A DNA stretch of 64,000 nucleotides from Mucilaginibacter kameinonensis. GTDB taxonomy: Bacteria; Bacteroidota; Bacteroidia; Sphingobacteriales; Sphingobacteriaceae. How positions within the stretch are numbered: the stretch's first letter is position 1; each line of letters starts with the position of its first letter. The stretch covers positions 1,178,001 through 1,242,000 of the forward strand of contig NZ_RCWZ01000002.1 in NCBI RefSeq assembly GCF_003675385.1, read 5' to 3'. The notes below the pieces were generated by a model that did not search any database, was not told where the DNA came from, and saw only the letters and a list, made by a program, of their open reading frames with translations. Both the position numbers and the translations under genes were made by a program. Below, one piece after another: positions 44,026 through 52,262 of the stretch.

Positions 44026-44775
44026 CTATATCGAAATCAGCGCGTCCAGGTTCCAGTGTTTCACATCTTCAATGGTGATGTGGCCCTCGTATATCGCTTT
44101 GCCCACTACTACCGACTCAACTTTTAAGCGGTTTAGCTTTTCGATATCGCCCATAGAGCTTACGCCACCAGATGCGATAAGTTTGATGAAAGGTGAATGA
44201 TCGAGCAGTTTTTCGTACAATTCGATGCCGGCGCCGCCAAGTTTACCGTCTTTGTTAATGTCGGTGCAAAGGAAACGGAAGAAACCTAAGTTCAGGCATT
44301 TATCAACGTAGTCCATTAGCTTGATGGGGGAGCTTTCCATCCAGCCTGAATATTTAATAACTTCGTCAAGTACGTCGATAGCAACAACTACCTGGTCGGA
44401 GCATTTGTCTTTGCCGCAAATTTCTTTACTTAAATCGGGCAGGAAATTAGGATTGGTAAGCGCCTGCGTACCAACAATTACACGGTGAACGCCGGCGTCT
44501 ATCAGTTCTTTTACTTTTTCGATACTGCGGATACCGCCGCCATATTGCACCTTCATGTCTGTTTTACGGATCACATCAAACAGATATTGCTGATTGCTGA
44601 AATCGTTTTTAGCACCGTTAAGGTCAATGATGTGGATGAAATTGGTGCCGTTGCTCTGGTAGCGCTCAATCATTTCTTCAAGGGTAACATCGTATTCGGT
44701 TACCTGTGCATAGTCGCCTTCACGAAGACGGACTACTTTCTTGTTCAAAATGTCAATGGCAGGAATAATGTACAT
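44026..44775 (-). CDS. hisA: Phosphoribosyl isomerase HisA
   Basis: A 249-residue TIM barrel that isomerises ProFAR to PRFAR, step 4 of histidine synthesis. The N-terminus MYIIPAIDILNKKVVRL shows the catalytic Asp8, the second acid is in CTDINKDG, and YGGGIRS and ASGGVSS are the phosphate loops. It begins five bases behind hisH and ends at a G-rich repeat fragment. Confidence 0.96.
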   Translation of the reverse strand: MYIIPAIDILNKKVVRLREGDYAQVTEYDVTLEEMIERYQSNGTNFIHIIDLNGAKNDFSNQQYLFDVIRKTDMKVQYGGGIRSIEKVKELIDAGVHRVIVGTQALTNPNFLPDLSKEICGKDKCSDQVVVAIDVLDEVIKYSGWMESSPIKLMDYVDKCLNLGFFRFLCTDINKDGKLGGAGIELYEKLLDHSPFIKLIASGGVSSMGDIEKLNRLKVESVVVGKAIYEGHITIEDVKHWNLDALISI

Positions 44776-44780
44776 ATCCT

Positions 44781-45437
44781 TTATATTTTTGAGAAATTAG
44801 TTAACAATGTTTCGCCAAACTCACCCGACTTTTCCGGGTGGAATTGTACGCCATAAAAATTATCAAGCCAAATTGATGCCGAAAATTGATTTCCATAGTC
44901 AGCGGCCAGTAAAGTGTATGCTTTATCATACTCAATAAAGTATGAATGTACAAAGTAAAAGTGTGAACCTGACGGTATATTTTCAAATAATGGATTTTCC
45001 TTTTCGGGGTAAACCCTGTTCCAACCGGTGTGCGGTACTTTGTGTTCTGCACTATCTGCAAACCTTAAAGTTTTAACCGGAATGATATCCAATAAGTTAG
45101 AATCGCCCTCTTCTGAATAAGAGGTAAGCAGCTGCATCCCTACGCAAATACCCAGGGTTGGTTTCTTTAACGCCTTAATGGCTGGTACCAGTCCGGTAGC
45201 CTTAAGCTTATTCATGGCCGCACCGGCATGCCCAACCCCCGGAATAATATAGCGGTCGTATTTATCAAAATCCTCTTCGCTGTTGATAAAGCCATAAGGG
45301 ATACCTAAGCGCTCTAAAGCAGCAGTAAGGGAAAATATGTTTCCGGCTCCGTATAGGATAATGCCGATGCCCCCCCCGCTCCCTGAAGGGGGTGCCTCTG
45401 CGAGGCTTTTTTTATTATTTTGATCTGGTGTTTTCAT
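44781..45437 (-). CDS. hisH: Imidazole glycerol phosphate synthase glutaminase subunit HisH
   Basis: Class I glutamine amidotransferase that supplies ammonia to HisF. The core is typical: YGAGNIFSL near residue 29, LGICVGMQLLTSY with the nucleophile Cys near 98, and a His-Glu pair in GVQFHPEKSG near the C-terminus. The protein is 218 residues because it carries about 23 extra N-terminal residues (with ...EAPPSGSGGG) encoded by a family J repeat. Homologous HisH proteins begin directly at the IGI.YGAGN strand. No in-frame ATG, GTG or TTG exists closer, so the present start is inside the repeat. A run of eight C at 45370-45377 lies in this extension. Confidence 0.93.
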   Translation of the reverse strand: MKTPDQNNKKSLAEAPPSGSGGGIGIILYGAGNIFSLTAALERLGIPYGFINSEEDFDKYDRYIIPGVGHAGAAMNKLKATGLVPAIKALKKPTLGICVGMQLLTSYSEEGDSNLLDIIPVKTLRFADSAEHKVPHTGWNRVYPEKENPLFENIPSGSHFYFVHSYFIEYDKAYTLLAADYGNQFSASIWLDNFYGVQFHPEKSGEFGETLLTNFSKI

Positions 45438-45475
45438 GTTAATTAGTTGCTCCCCCTTTAGGGGGCTTGGGGGGC
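45369..45475. repeat. Inverted G-rich repeat pair, family J, spanning the hisH start
   Basis: The left arm (45369-45396, GCCCCCCCCGCTCCCTGAAGG...) and the right arm (45450-45475, GCTCCCCCTTTAGGGGGCTT...) are inverse copies of the CCCCC-T-A-A-GGGGG element known in Bacteroidota genomes. The hisH ATG (45437) is between the two arms, and the right arm ends three bases before the hisB stop. Confidence 0.82.
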
Positions 45476-45477
45476 TC

Positions 45478-46620
45478 TTACAGCAGTCCTTTAGTGCTTG
45501 GTAAAACCATCTTATCTACATCACGTTTTACGGCCATTTTTATTGCCTTGGCAAAGGCTTTAAATATAGCTTCAATTTTGTGATGTTCGTTTTGTCCTTC
45601 GGCTTTGATATTCAGGTTGCTTTTTGAGGCATCGCTAAACGATTTGAAGAAGTGGTAAAACATTTCGGTTGGCACATCACCCACTTTTTCGCGTTTAAAA
45701 TCGGCATCCCAAACTATCCAGTTGCGGCCACCGAAGTCGATAGCTGCCTGGGCCAGGCAATCATCCATTGGCAGGCAGAAACCATAACGTTCGATGCCCA
45801 TTTTGTTACCCAAGGCCGTAGCGAATACTTCGCCTAAAGCAATACCGGTATCTTCAATGGTGTGGTGCTCGTCGATATGGAGATCGCCTTTTGCGGTAAT
45901 TTCCAGATCGATACTGCCGTGACGGGCAATTTGATCAAGCATGTGGTCAAAAAAGTGCAGGCCGGTTGATATTTTGGCATCCCCTTTACCATCAAGGTTT
46001 ATTTTGATGTGGATATCGGTTTCCTTAGTAGCACGACGATGCTCAAATACCCGCTGGCCGAGTTTTAAAAACTCGTATACCTTCTGCCAGTCGGTAGTTT
46101 CAAGAGCGATAACATCATCGATATGATCGGCCTCAGAAAATTCGCTTCCTCCAAGGTTGCTGTTATTGTTAAGCCAGATTGCTTTCGCGCCCAGGTTTTT
46201 AGCCAGTAATACGTCGTTTTTACGATCGCCGATGGTGAATGAGTTTTTTAGATCGTATTTGTCCGCATCAAGATATTGCGTAAGCAGCGCGGTGCCCGGC
46301 TTGCGGGTGGGGGCATTGTCACGGGCAAAAGTACGGTCGATGATCTGGTTGGCAAATTTTACGCCTTCGCCCTCAAATGCCTGCAATACAAAGTTATGAA
46401 CAGGCCAAAAGGTATCCTCGGGGTAAACCGAAGTGCCTAATCCGTCCTGGTTGGTAACCATTACAAGTTCAAAATCAAGCTCTTTAGCTATTTTAGGCAG
46501 ATAGGTTAATGCGCCTGGATAAAATTCCAGCTTGGCAAATGAATCAATTTGCTCATCAGCCGGTTCTTTGATCAGGGTGCCGTCGCGGTCAACGAACAAT
46601 ATTTTCTGTAAATTACTCAT
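45478..46620 (-). CDS. hisB: Bifunctional histidinol-phosphatase / imidazoleglycerol-phosphate dehydratase
   Basis: Steps 6 and 8 of histidine synthesis in one protein of 380 residues, taken from the ATG at 46620 (a TTG directly before it is the alternative). The N-terminal HAD phosphatase (about 1-165) shows [15 protein letters not shown] and GDRKNDV. The C-terminal dehydratase (about 190-380) shows [13 protein letters not shown] and [15 protein letters not shown] with its manganese histidines. This is the fused form known from enterobacteria and several Bacteroidota. Confidence 0.95.
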   Translation of the reverse strand: MSNLQKILFVDRDGTLIKEPADEQIDSFAKLEFYPGALTYLPKIAKELDFELVMVTNQDGLGTSVYPEDTFWPVHNFVLQAFEGEGVKFANQIIDRTFARDNAPTRKPGTALLTQYLDADKYDLKNSFTIGDRKNDVLLAKNLGAKAIWLNNNSNLGGSEFSEADHIDDVIALETTDWQKVYEFLKLGQRVFEHRRATKETDIHIKINLDGKGDAKISTGLHFFDHMLDQIARHGSIDLEITAKGDLHIDEHHTIEDTGIALGEVFATALGNKMGIERYGFCLPMDDCLAQAAIDFGGRNWIVWDADFKREKVGDVPTEMFYHFFKSFSDASKSNLNIKAEGQNEHHKIEAIFKAFAKAIKMAVKRDVDKMVLPSTKGLL

Positions 46621-46644
46621 CAAAATATAATTATTGATTTTACC

Positions 46645-47691
46645 TTATTTGAAATTTTGTAAGGTATCTAACAAAACAGTGTTTTCATCAGGAGTGCCAA
46701 CGGTTATGCGGAGGCAACCCTCGCAAAGCTCAACTTTTGAGCGGTTGCGCACGATGATGCCTTGTTTTACCAGGTAATCATAAATGCAGTTGGCATCGGT
46801 TGTTTTTACAAGGATGAAGTTGGCATCAGACGGATATATATCCAGCACAAATTCAAGATCTTTCAATTGTAATACTAACCTGTCGCGTTGTGTAAGGGTT
46901 TCTTTGATCCATTCGTTTACCTGACCTACATTGGCTAAAGCTGCCAAAGCCAGTTGCTGCGATGATTCATTAACATTGTAAGGCGGCTTTACCTTGTTCA
47001 TCACCTCAATAATCTCTTCGCTGGCAAAGGCCATCCCTACGCGTAAACCAGCCAAACCCCATGCTTTTGATAAGGTTTGCATTACCACAAGATTGGCATA
47101 TTCGGTAAGTTCCTGGATAAATGACTTTTGCCTGCTGAAGTTGATGTAAGCTTCATCAACTACGACAATGCCGTTGAAATTAGCCAACAGGGTTTGAATA
47201 TCGTCGCGGTTAATAGAGTTGCCGGTAGGGTTGTTTGGCGAGCAAATAAAGATCAGTTTGGTGTTTTTATCTACAGCCTCGGCAATGCCTTCTAAATTAA
47301 GCTGATAATCTTCAGTTAGGCTTACTTTACGGGCTTCAATATCATTGATGTTTGCTGATACCTCATACATGCCGTAAGTAGGCGGTACCAGGATCACATT
47401 ATCAACTCCCGGATTACAAAAACTGCGGAACAGGATATCGATAGCCTCATCGCTACCGTTGCCAACAAAAATATTGCGTGGTGGCACCCCTTTTATTTCG
47501 GTGATACGTTTTTTCAGGTCGTACTGTAAAGGATCCGGATAGCGGTTAAACTGCTGATCTAAAGGCGATCCGAAAGCGTTTTCATTTGCATCCAGAAAGA
47601 TGCTTGCTTCGCCCTGGTACTCATCACGAGCAGATGAATAGGGTACAAGGCGTTTTATATTTTCTCTGAGTATATTATTAATGTCGAACAT
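46645..47691 (-). CDS. hisC: Histidinol-phosphate aminotransferase HisC
   Basis: A 348-residue PLP enzyme, fold type I, that converts imidazole acetol phosphate to histidinol phosphate. FVGNGSDEAIDIL (near 75), SPNNPTGN (near 155), VVDEAYINF (near 177) and the PLP lysine in TLSKAWGLAGLRVG (near 206) are all visible. It begins behind hisD after a family A repeat and ends 25 bases before hisB. Confidence 0.95.
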   Translation of the reverse strand: MFDINNILRENIKRLVPYSSARDEYQGEASIFLDANENAFGSPLDQQFNRYPDPLQYDLKKRITEIKGVPPRNIFVGNGSDEAIDILFRSFCNPGVDNVILVPPTYGMYEVSANINDIEARKVSLTEDYQLNLEGIAEAVDKNTKLIFICSPNNPTGNSINRDDIQTLLANFNGIVVVDEAYINFSRQKSFIQELTEYANLVVMQTLSKAWGLAGLRVGMAFASEEIIEVMNKVKPPYNVNESSQQLALAALANVGQVNEWIKETLTQRDRLVLQLKDLEFVLDIYPSDANFILVKTTDANCIYDYLVKQGIIVRNRSKVELCEGCLRITVGTPDENTVLLDTLQNFK

Positions 47692-47711
47692 TGTTTGTTC
47701 ATATAAATGAT

Positions 47712-47800
47712 GTCATTGCGAGCGATAGCGTGGCAACCGCACGGAAGCATGGTCGCCCTGTATAGCATGCGATTGCTTCGTCGTTCCTCCTCGCAATGAC
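47712..47800. repeat. Palindromic interspersed repeat, family A copy 3
   Basis: GTCATTGCGAGCGATAGCGTGGCAA at the left, and ...GATTGCTTCGTCGTTCCTCCTCGCAATGAC at the right, the same mixed arms as copy 1. It lies between hisD and hisC. Confidence 0.9.
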
Positions 47801-47820
47801 ATGTAGTGTTAATATTATTA

Positions 47821-49107
47821 TTAATTGCTTAGCCTCACACTTACCGCGTTCCTATGCGCATGCAAGCTTTCCAGTTCGGCCAAAACTTCAACTGTGTGGC
47901 CAATGTTATTGATTCCCTCACGGGTAATGTGCTGGAAGGTGATCTTTTTCACAAACGAATCAACGGATACGCCTGAATAAGCCCTTGCATAACTGCTGGT
48001 TGGCAGGGTATGGTTGGTTCCAGATGCATAATCGCCCGCGCTTTCTGGTGTTAGATTACCTAAAAATACCGAACCTGCATTTATGATGCTTCCTGTGATC
48101 TGCTCCCAGCTTCCGGTAGCAAGTATCAGGTGCTCCGGCGCGTACTGATTGCTGAAAGTCATGGCTTCGCTCAGACTGCGGGTAATCACCACATAAGAGT
48201 TATCGATAGCCAATTTAGCTATCTCAGCGCGAGGCAATACAGGTAATTGCTTTTCTACTTCCGCGATAGCTTTTTGGGCAATATCGGCAGAGGTGCAAAC
48301 CAAGACTGCCTGACTATCAATGCCATGCTCTGCTTGTGCCAGCAGATCGGCAGCGATATATGCAGGAATTGCGGTTTCATCGGCGATAACCAAAACTTCT
48401 GACGGCCCCGCGGGCATATCAATAGCCGTTGTGGTAGTTGACTGGATAATGGTTTTAGCTTTGGTTACAAACTGGTTACCCGGACCGAAGATCTTATCAA
48501 CTTTAGGGATACTTGCAGTTCCGTAAGCCATAGCTGCTACAGCTTGCGAACCACCAACCAGGTAGATCTTATCTATTCCCAGCATCAGTGCTACATAAGC
48601 GATAAAGGCATTTACCTTGCCGTTTTTTTGCGGAGGCGAACAAACCACAATTTCATGACAACCTGCTATCCTTGCCGGGATACCAAGCATCAAAAAAGTA
48701 CTTGGCAATACTGCCGAACCGCCGGGGATGTACAAGCCAACTTTTTCAATTGGTCGTAATTCGCGCCAGCAGGTTACGCCGGGCATAGTTTCAACCTTGT
48801 CTTCGGTTTTTAACTGCGTTTGGTGAAATTTATAGATGTTGCTGTAAGCCGTTTCCAGGGCAGCTTTCTGATCTGCGGATATCGCTTTGGCAATCTCTTC
48901 TAGTTCTGCTTTTTCAAGATAAAGCTTGCTCAGTTCCACCTTGTCAAATTTCAATGCGTAGTCAAACAAGGCACTGTCGCCATGCTGCTGCACATTGGTG
49001 ATCACGTCCTCAACAATGGTCCTGATCTCATTGGCCGGGTCAACATTGCGTTGAACCAACTTCTGAATATCGGCGGATGAAAGTTCTGAATAGTTGTATG
49101 TCTTCAT
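47821..49107 (-). CDS. hisD: Histidinol dehydrogenase HisD
   Basis: A 428-residue zinc and NAD enzyme that oxidises histidinol to histidine in the last two steps. Landmarks are VGLYIPGGSAVLPST, GPGNQFVTKAK, DMPAGPSEVLV, AQAEHGIDSQA and the C-terminal SAGDYASGTNHTLPT. Length is usual. It is the second gene of the operon, behind hisG and a family D repeat. Confidence 0.97.
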   Translation of the reverse strand: MKTYNYSELSSADIQKLVQRNVDPANEIRTIVEDVITNVQQHGDSALFDYALKFDKVELSKLYLEKAELEEIAKAISADQKAALETAYSNIYKFHQTQLKTEDKVETMPGVTCWRELRPIEKVGLYIPGGSAVLPSTFLMLGIPARIAGCHEIVVCSPPQKNGKVNAFIAYVALMLGIDKIYLVGGSQAVAAMAYGTASIPKVDKIFGPGNQFVTKAKTIIQSTTTTAIDMPAGPSEVLVIADETAIPAYIAADLLAQAEHGIDSQAVLVCTSADIAQKAIAEVEKQLPVLPRAEIAKLAIDNSYVVITRSLSEAMTFSNQYAPEHLILATGSWEQITGSIINAGSVFLGNLTPESAGDYASGTNHTLPTSSYARAYSGVSVDSFVKKITFQHITREGINNIGHTVEVLAELESLHAHRNAVSVRLSN

Positions 49108-49109
49108 AC

Positions 49110-49190
49110 CAGTTTGCAGTTATCAGTTTGCAGTTTACAACAGTTAGCAATTTACCATAGCGCAAACTGCTAACTGCCACTGCCAACTAC
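49110..49190. repeat. Inverted intergenic repeat, family D
   Basis: CAGTTTGCAGTTATCAGTTTGCAGTT units on the left are inverted in AAACTGCTAACTGCCACTGCC on the right. It fills the hisG-hisD gap; related units occur at 11882-11919. Confidence 0.8.
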
Positions 49191-50041
49191 TATAAAATGA
49201 TCTTCTCAATAGGCATCACCACAATGCCTTGTGCGCCGGCTTGTTTAAGCTGACTTATGCGGTCCCAGAAATCACGCTCCGGGATTACGGTGTGTACGGC
49301 TACCCAATCTTCTTCGGCCAATGGTACTACTGATGGGCTTTTTACGCCGGGTAGTAAAGCAATAACAGCCGGAAGGTTCTGCTTTTCAACGTTTAGCACT
49401 ACGTATTTAGTCTCTTTAGCGCGTAAAACAGATTGTACACGTTGGATTAGCTCTTGTACCAGGTCGCTTTCCGCAATGGATTTGCTTCCAATCAGTACAG
49501 CTTCTGACGACATTACATCGGCAAAAGGTTTCAATCCGTTGCTTTTTAGTGTACCACCGGTTGAAACCAGGTCGCAAATGGCATCACTCAGACCTAAGCC
49601 CGGTGAAATTTCAACCGAACCGGAAATGGTACGGATATCTGAAGTAATATTTTGTTCTTTTAAAAATTTGCCTAAAATGGCAGGGTAGGTAGTAGCAATT
49701 GCTTTGCCGTGTAAATCGGCCAGTGAATTGATATCGCTGTTATTTGGTACCGCTATTTTAAGCGAGCATTTTCCAAAGCCAAGGCGTTGCAGGTAGCTTA
49801 CTTCAACTTCGGTTTCCTGGATCACGTTTTCGCCAACAATTCCTAAATCGGCAATGCCATCCTGAACATATTCAGGAATATCATCATCGCGAAGGAAAAG
49901 AATTTCTAAAGGGAAATTAGATACCGGAGAGATCAGCGAGCTTTTATAGTTTTCGAAGTTTAAGCCGCAATTTTTTAATAATTCAACAGATTTTTCGTTG
50001 AGCCTGCCAGATTTCTGGATAGCTATTTTAAGTGTTTTCAC
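49190..50041 (-). CDS. hisG: ATP phosphoribosyltransferase HisG, long form
   Basis: First and feedback-controlled enzyme of histidine synthesis, joining ATP and PRPP. The 283-residue length with a C-terminal regulatory domain (about 210-283) is the long hexameric form, which does not need HisZ. IAIQKSGRLNEKS at the N-terminus, the aspartate of DLGIVGENVI and the PRPP loop DLVSTGGTLKSNGL (near 161-174) are visible. The start codon is GTG. The operon's leader and promoter lie directly upstream. Confidence 0.96.
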   Translation of the reverse strand: MKTLKIAIQKSGRLNEKSVELLKNCGLNFENYKSSLISPVSNFPLEILFLRDDDIPEYVQDGIADLGIVGENVIQETEVEVSYLQRLGFGKCSLKIAVPNNSDINSLADLHGKAIATTYPAILGKFLKEQNITSDIRTISGSVEISPGLGLSDAICDLVSTGGTLKSNGLKPFADVMSSEAVLIGSKSIAESDLVQELIQRVQSVLRAKETKYVVLNVEKQNLPAVIALLPGVKSPSVVPLAEEDWVAVHTVIPERDFWDRISQLKQAGAQGIVVMPIEKIIL

Positions 50042-50112
50042 AAAATAAGTTTTAAGAAACTATAATAAAAAAGAGTATAAACGGAGGTTGTTATTTCGCG
50101 TAGAAACATACA

Positions 50113-50175
50113 TTATCTTATCACCACAGAGTGGTGATGGTGGAGATGAAGATGATGTAGTGCGAGACCGTTCAT
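50113..50175 (-). CDS. hisL: Histidine operon leader peptide
   Basis: An open frame of 20 codons plus TAA, read by hand on the minus strand: MNGLALHHLHLHHHHSVVIR. Seven of 20 residues are His, at positions 7, 8, 10 and 12-15, while His is a rare residue. It starts with ATG 33 bases after a good TAnnTTTG box and ends 71 bases before the hisG start, the geometry of an amino-acid-sensing leader. Its codons for His lie in a strong hairpin (50120-50138). A ribosome stalled for lack of charged tRNA-His would open that hairpin. This is the classical attenuation logic; how it acts here is inference. Confidence 0.8.
   Translation of the reverse strand: MNGLALHHLHLHHHHSVVIR
50119..50138 (-). promoter_or_regulatory. 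Leader hairpin overlapping the His codons
   Basis: ATCACCAC (50120-50127) and GTGGTGAT (50131-50138) form a perfect 8-bp stem with a three-base loop. An outer imperfect helix (CATCATCTT with AAGATAATG in the minus-strand RNA) may extend it over most of the leader frame. No T run follows, so it is not itself an intrinsic terminator. Confidence 0.65.
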
Positions 50176-50207
50176 TTTTTGTATAGTAAAACTATAGATT
50201 AGTTGCG

Positions 50208-50238
50208 CAAATATAGAGAGATGTTTTTTAAATCAAAA
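50208..50238 (-). promoter_or_regulatory. Promoter of the his operon
   Basis: On the minus strand, TTTTG (50238-50234) and TATATTTG (50215-50208) are separated by 18 bases. They fit the Bacteroidota -33 TTG / -7 TAnnTTTG promoter. A start about seven bases downstream would give a leader of roughly 25 bases before the hisL ATG. Confidence 0.65.
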
Positions 50239-50373
50239 TTTAATGTGAAAAAGTGCAGCGATACTTGAAATTTTAGGGAAGTTTTCTGCCGGATTAAGTG
50301 CGCTTTTAGAATTTAATTTTGTTGAAAGGCTTACCATTGTTAATACAAGTGTTCGAGAGATGAAATTATATCC

Positions 50374-50485
50374 CCGCCGTTGTTGGTGTTGTCACCAACA
50401 ATTTATTCCCGTATCTTATCAAGAATCAACAAAGCCTTTATACGCAGCGCATAGTTGTTGGTGACAACACCAACAACGGTGGGAG
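50374..50485. repeat. Long inverted repeat, family H
   Basis: CCGCCGTTGTTGGTGTTGTC... (50374-50401) is matched by its inverse (...GACAACACCAACAACGG) at 50457-50483, with arms of about 25 identical bases. The arm itself contains the palindrome TTGGTG-TTGTC-ACCAA. It lies between the his promoter and the 504-residue gene. Together with I-type units it accounts for the 50239-50556 gap, which holds no gene that I can see. Confidence 0.85.
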
Positions 50486-50515
50486 AGTTAAATAATTAGC
50501 AGCATTGATTATATA

Positions 50516-50556
50516 CGACTCTGAAAATCTTAAAATTCTGTAAATCCTGATTCTGA
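50516..50556. repeat. Possible family I repeat remnant
   Basis: GACTCTGAAAATCTTAAAATTCTGTAAATCCTGATTCTGAC repeats short ATTCTG/AATCCTG words and resembles a known intergenic pattern of related genomes. It is similar in kind to 52823-52878. Confidence 0.4.
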
Positions 50557-52071
50557 CTACTCCTCATACTCATAAATACCGCCCTCTTCGCCAAAATCCT
50601 TGATCAGTTTTAGCTTTTTAACTTTCTGAATATCTTTTAAATTGATGAGTTCAGGATTCTCAAGCACATTGAGCCAGATAAGGTAATAGTGTTTCGCCTT
50701 ATAAAACTTATCAATATCCTTTGTGAAAAAACGGTGAGGTACCAGGTACGATGACATGCCCGAGAAGAAGTAAACCGCTTCGTGAGCATCGGTATAAATT
50801 TTTACTCCGGGCTTAAACAGGCTTTGATCTCCACCACGCAAATAGCTGGCAAACTCCGAGTCGATCCAGCTTTCGTCGGTAAATCCGGGATTGCCATATT
50901 CATCTGCAACCTGGTCTTGATAACGAGCCTTGTCTATCAAAAACTCGCTGGTAATAAAGCCCAGCATCAGTATAATCATTATAGCACTAACAATACGCCG
51001 GGTTGTGGAATTGCTTATCTTTTTAAGCAGGAGCAGGGCCCAACTGGTATATCCCCATAATGCAGAGATATATAATGGCGATAACAGGCGATGGTTAATT
51101 CGCTCGTACCTTGAAAAGGTAGATGATAACACGATAAAAGCCCCGTAAACCAACGCGAAAGTAATTGCCAAATTCTCGAAGCTATCAATCTTGCGGCGAA
51201 AATAATTGAACGCGAGTGCAGCGATAAAACCCAGGAAAATAATGATAGCCAAAGGTGTGGCGGCCCAATATTGATTAGGCGTTAGGCCCATCCAATCGCA
51301 CATTACGGTGCCGAAGTAATACAGGTTTTTGCTGAAAGGCGTAATAGATGGTTCGCGCGGGCCTGTTGTTGTCCCTGTTACAAAGGCGTTGAAAACGAGG
51401 TTGCTTACTAATAATGAGATACAGATTATTCCGTAAACAATGATATGAACGATTTTCTTTTTTAAAGGCAATACCCTGTCCAGCAATAAAAGAAGCCCGC
51501 CGGTACCCACAATAGTTACAGCCGCATACCGGGTGATACAGCTTACGGCCGCTATAACAGCAGCCACTATAAGTGCCTTAAGGGTATGTTTTAACAGATA
51601 CTCGCGGAAGGCAACGATGAAAAACAGGATCTCGAGGATAAATAACGTTTCCGACCATAAATAGGAATAAACCTGCAACAATGGCGGACTCAGAATAATG
51701 GCCGCCAGCATTAACCATTTATAAATTCTTGATGCAGGTACAAAGTGCTCCATGATCCACCCGCTGGTGAATATCAGTGTTGCAAACATGATACCGTTCA
51801 TTATCGCGCCAAACTTGACCGGATCTATCTGCGTGATAAATGAAAGTATACCAAGAAAAATCGGATAAAAAACCGGGAAGTCGACAATGGGAACATGGTT
51901 AAACGTAAGTAAGTTACCATGGTTTTTAAAGCTCCTGGCCGCGCTGGTGTACATGATACTATCCGGCGAAACACCTACTCCGCTATACCTGAAAAACAAG
52001 CTCAAAATAAACCAGCCAACAAGGGCGGCTATAACAGCATCAAGATTTTTTAGGTAACGGCTTTTTTGCAT
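50557..52071 (-). CDS. GT-C-like integral membrane glycosyltransferase or hypothetical
   Basis: A 504-residue inner-membrane protein with about 11-12 spans. Early in the first extracytoplasmic loop it has GVSPDSIMYTSAAR (near 34-47), in the position where GT-C enzymes such as ArnT/PMT use an acidic residue. The C-terminal 90 residues are soluble with several aromatic residues. It therefore probably uses a lipid-linked sugar to modify an envelope molecule, but no family signature beyond that is clear. It stands upstream of gmhB, consistent with a surface-polysaccharide setting. Confidence 0.75.
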   Translation of the reverse strand: MQKSRYLKNLDAVIAALVGWFILSLFFRYSGVGVSPDSIMYTSAARSFKNHGNLLTFNHVPIVDFPVFYPIFLGILSFITQIDPVKFGAIMNGIMFATLIFTSGWIMEHFVPASRIYKWLMLAAIILSPPLLQVYSYLWSETLFILEILFFIVAFREYLLKHTLKALIVAAVIAAVSCITRYAAVTIVGTGGLLLLLDRVLPLKKKIVHIIVYGIICISLLVSNLVFNAFVTGTTTGPREPSITPFSKNLYYFGTVMCDWMGLTPNQYWAATPLAIIIFLGFIAALAFNYFRRKIDSFENLAITFALVYGAFIVLSSTFSRYERINHRLLSPLYISALWGYTSWALLLLKKISNSTTRRIVSAIMIILMLGFITSEFLIDKARYQDQVADEYGNPGFTDESWIDSEFASYLRGGDQSLFKPGVKIYTDAHEAVYFFSGMSSYLVPHRFFTKDIDKFYKAKHYYLIWLNVLENPELINLKDIQKVKKLKLIKDFGEEGGIYEYEE

Positions 52072-52162
52072 AGTATGATATAAATATTGGTAAAAAGCAG
52101 GAGAGAAGAAAATGTTTTAAGGAAGAGGCTTTTATTTTTGGTCAAAATGCACTTTCCAAACC

Positions 52163-52241
52163 GTCATTGCGAGGCACGAAGCAATCCCCGATATGCATTT
52201 TGCCTTGGATAGTTTGGGATTGCTTCGTGCCTCGCAATGAC
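52163..52241. repeat. Palindromic interspersed repeat, family A copy 4
   Basis: GTCATTGCGAGGCACGAAGCAATCC at the left and GGATTGCTTCGTGCCTCGCAATGAC at the right are exact inverses, so both arms belong to one type, in contrast to copies 1, 2, 3 and 6. Confidence 0.92.
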
Positions 52242-52262
52242 GTTGTTAAGAGATTATTTAGC

